Positions 63,953 through 64,000 of a stretch of 64,000 nt of DNA are shown here, one piece after another. The notes under the pieces are model-generated. The model searched no databases. It saw only the letters and a list, made by a program, of their open reading frames with translations, and had not been told where the DNA came from. Made by a program: the position numbers and the translations under genes. How positions within the stretch are numbered: the first letter of the stretch is position 1; each line of letters starts with the position of its first letter. This DNA is from Sciscionella marina DSM 45152 (GTDB lineage: Bacteria; Actinomycetota; Actinomycetes; Mycobacteriales; Pseudonocardiaceae), in contig NZ_KB905389.1 of NCBI RefSeq assembly GCF_000379465.1, positions 51,049 to 115,048 on the forward strand. Direction: 5' to 3'.

Positions 63953-64000
63953 ATGACACCGCTCGCCAAAAGACAACCCCGACGCCACCCACACGTCCAC
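63953..64000 (+). CDS. Start of gene running off window end
   Basis: ATG 63953 is preceded by GGAAGGAGG at 8-nt spacing and opens MTPLAKRQPRRHPHVH before the window ends. Sixteen codons cannot be assigned to a family. It is divergent from the secreted-protein gene. Confidence 0.4.
   Translation, partial: MTPLAKRQPRRHPHVH

Overview
The window is high-GC DNA with GTG and TTG starts, purine-rich ribosome-binding sites and many 1-4 nt gene overlaps. A six-gene Mce operon with two YrbE permeases, F420-type oxidoreductases and a carboxylic acid reductase point to an actinobacterium, probably of the Mycobacteriales/Pseudonocardiales lineage; genus cannot be settled from sequence alone.

Region 1 (1-27 kb) is a dense CoA-linked catabolic block, mostly on the minus strand. 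From its promoter sides it reads: (a) acyl-CoA synthetase, two-subunit Rieske dioxygenase, a small unknown protein, CoA-transferase, thiolase, an HMG-CoA-synthase-like protein fused to DUF35, and an SCP-type thiolase (14154 down to 5324); (b) NTF2-crotonase fusion, acyl-CoA dehydrogenase, MFE-2-like short-chain dehydrogenase (SDR), FAD oxidoreductase, 3Fe-4S ferredoxin and ferredoxin reductase (5265 to the window edge); (c) MaoC hydratase, SDR and four crotonases (18900-14530); (d) plus-strand SDR, TetR regulator, thiolase and LCAD-like acyl-CoA dehydrogenase (19000-22799); (e) SCP2 sterol-carrier protein, acyl-CoA synthetase, cytochrome P450 and a sensorless histidine kinase (27010-22884). 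Together these could activate, oxygenate and beta-oxidise a bulky lipid, terpenoid, steroid-like or aromatic acid. The substrate is not identifiable, and no steroid-ring genes (KshAB, HsaC type) are present.

Region 2 (27.6-43.2 kb) is a complete Mce import system on the minus strand: NarL-type regulator, small membrane protein, two YrbE permeases, a dedicated MceG-type ATPase, six Mce proteins, an RND/MMPL transporter, a membrane-anchored parvulin-type foldase and a two-helix membrane protein. It adjoins a class-3 aldehyde dehydrogenase and a divergent SDR (43.6-46.0 kb). An 18-bp operator-like motif occurs on both sides of the aldehyde dehydrogenase gene.

Region 3 (46.3-49.4 kb) is a mobile-element scar: an IS256-family element whose transposase carries an in-frame amber codon and is split by a complete IS30-family element, next to a frameshifted membrane-protein pseudogene.

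Region 4 (49.4-64 kb) is accessory: two luciferase-like F420-type oxidoreductases, an SDR, an acyl-CoA synthetase with a divergent TetR regulator, a NUDIX hydrolase, a full-length carboxylic acid reductase with a divergent GntR regulator and a clear promoter/operator, a TMEM175-like channel, a beta-carbonic anhydrase, a secreted DUF4232-like protein, and several non-coding or decayed gaps.
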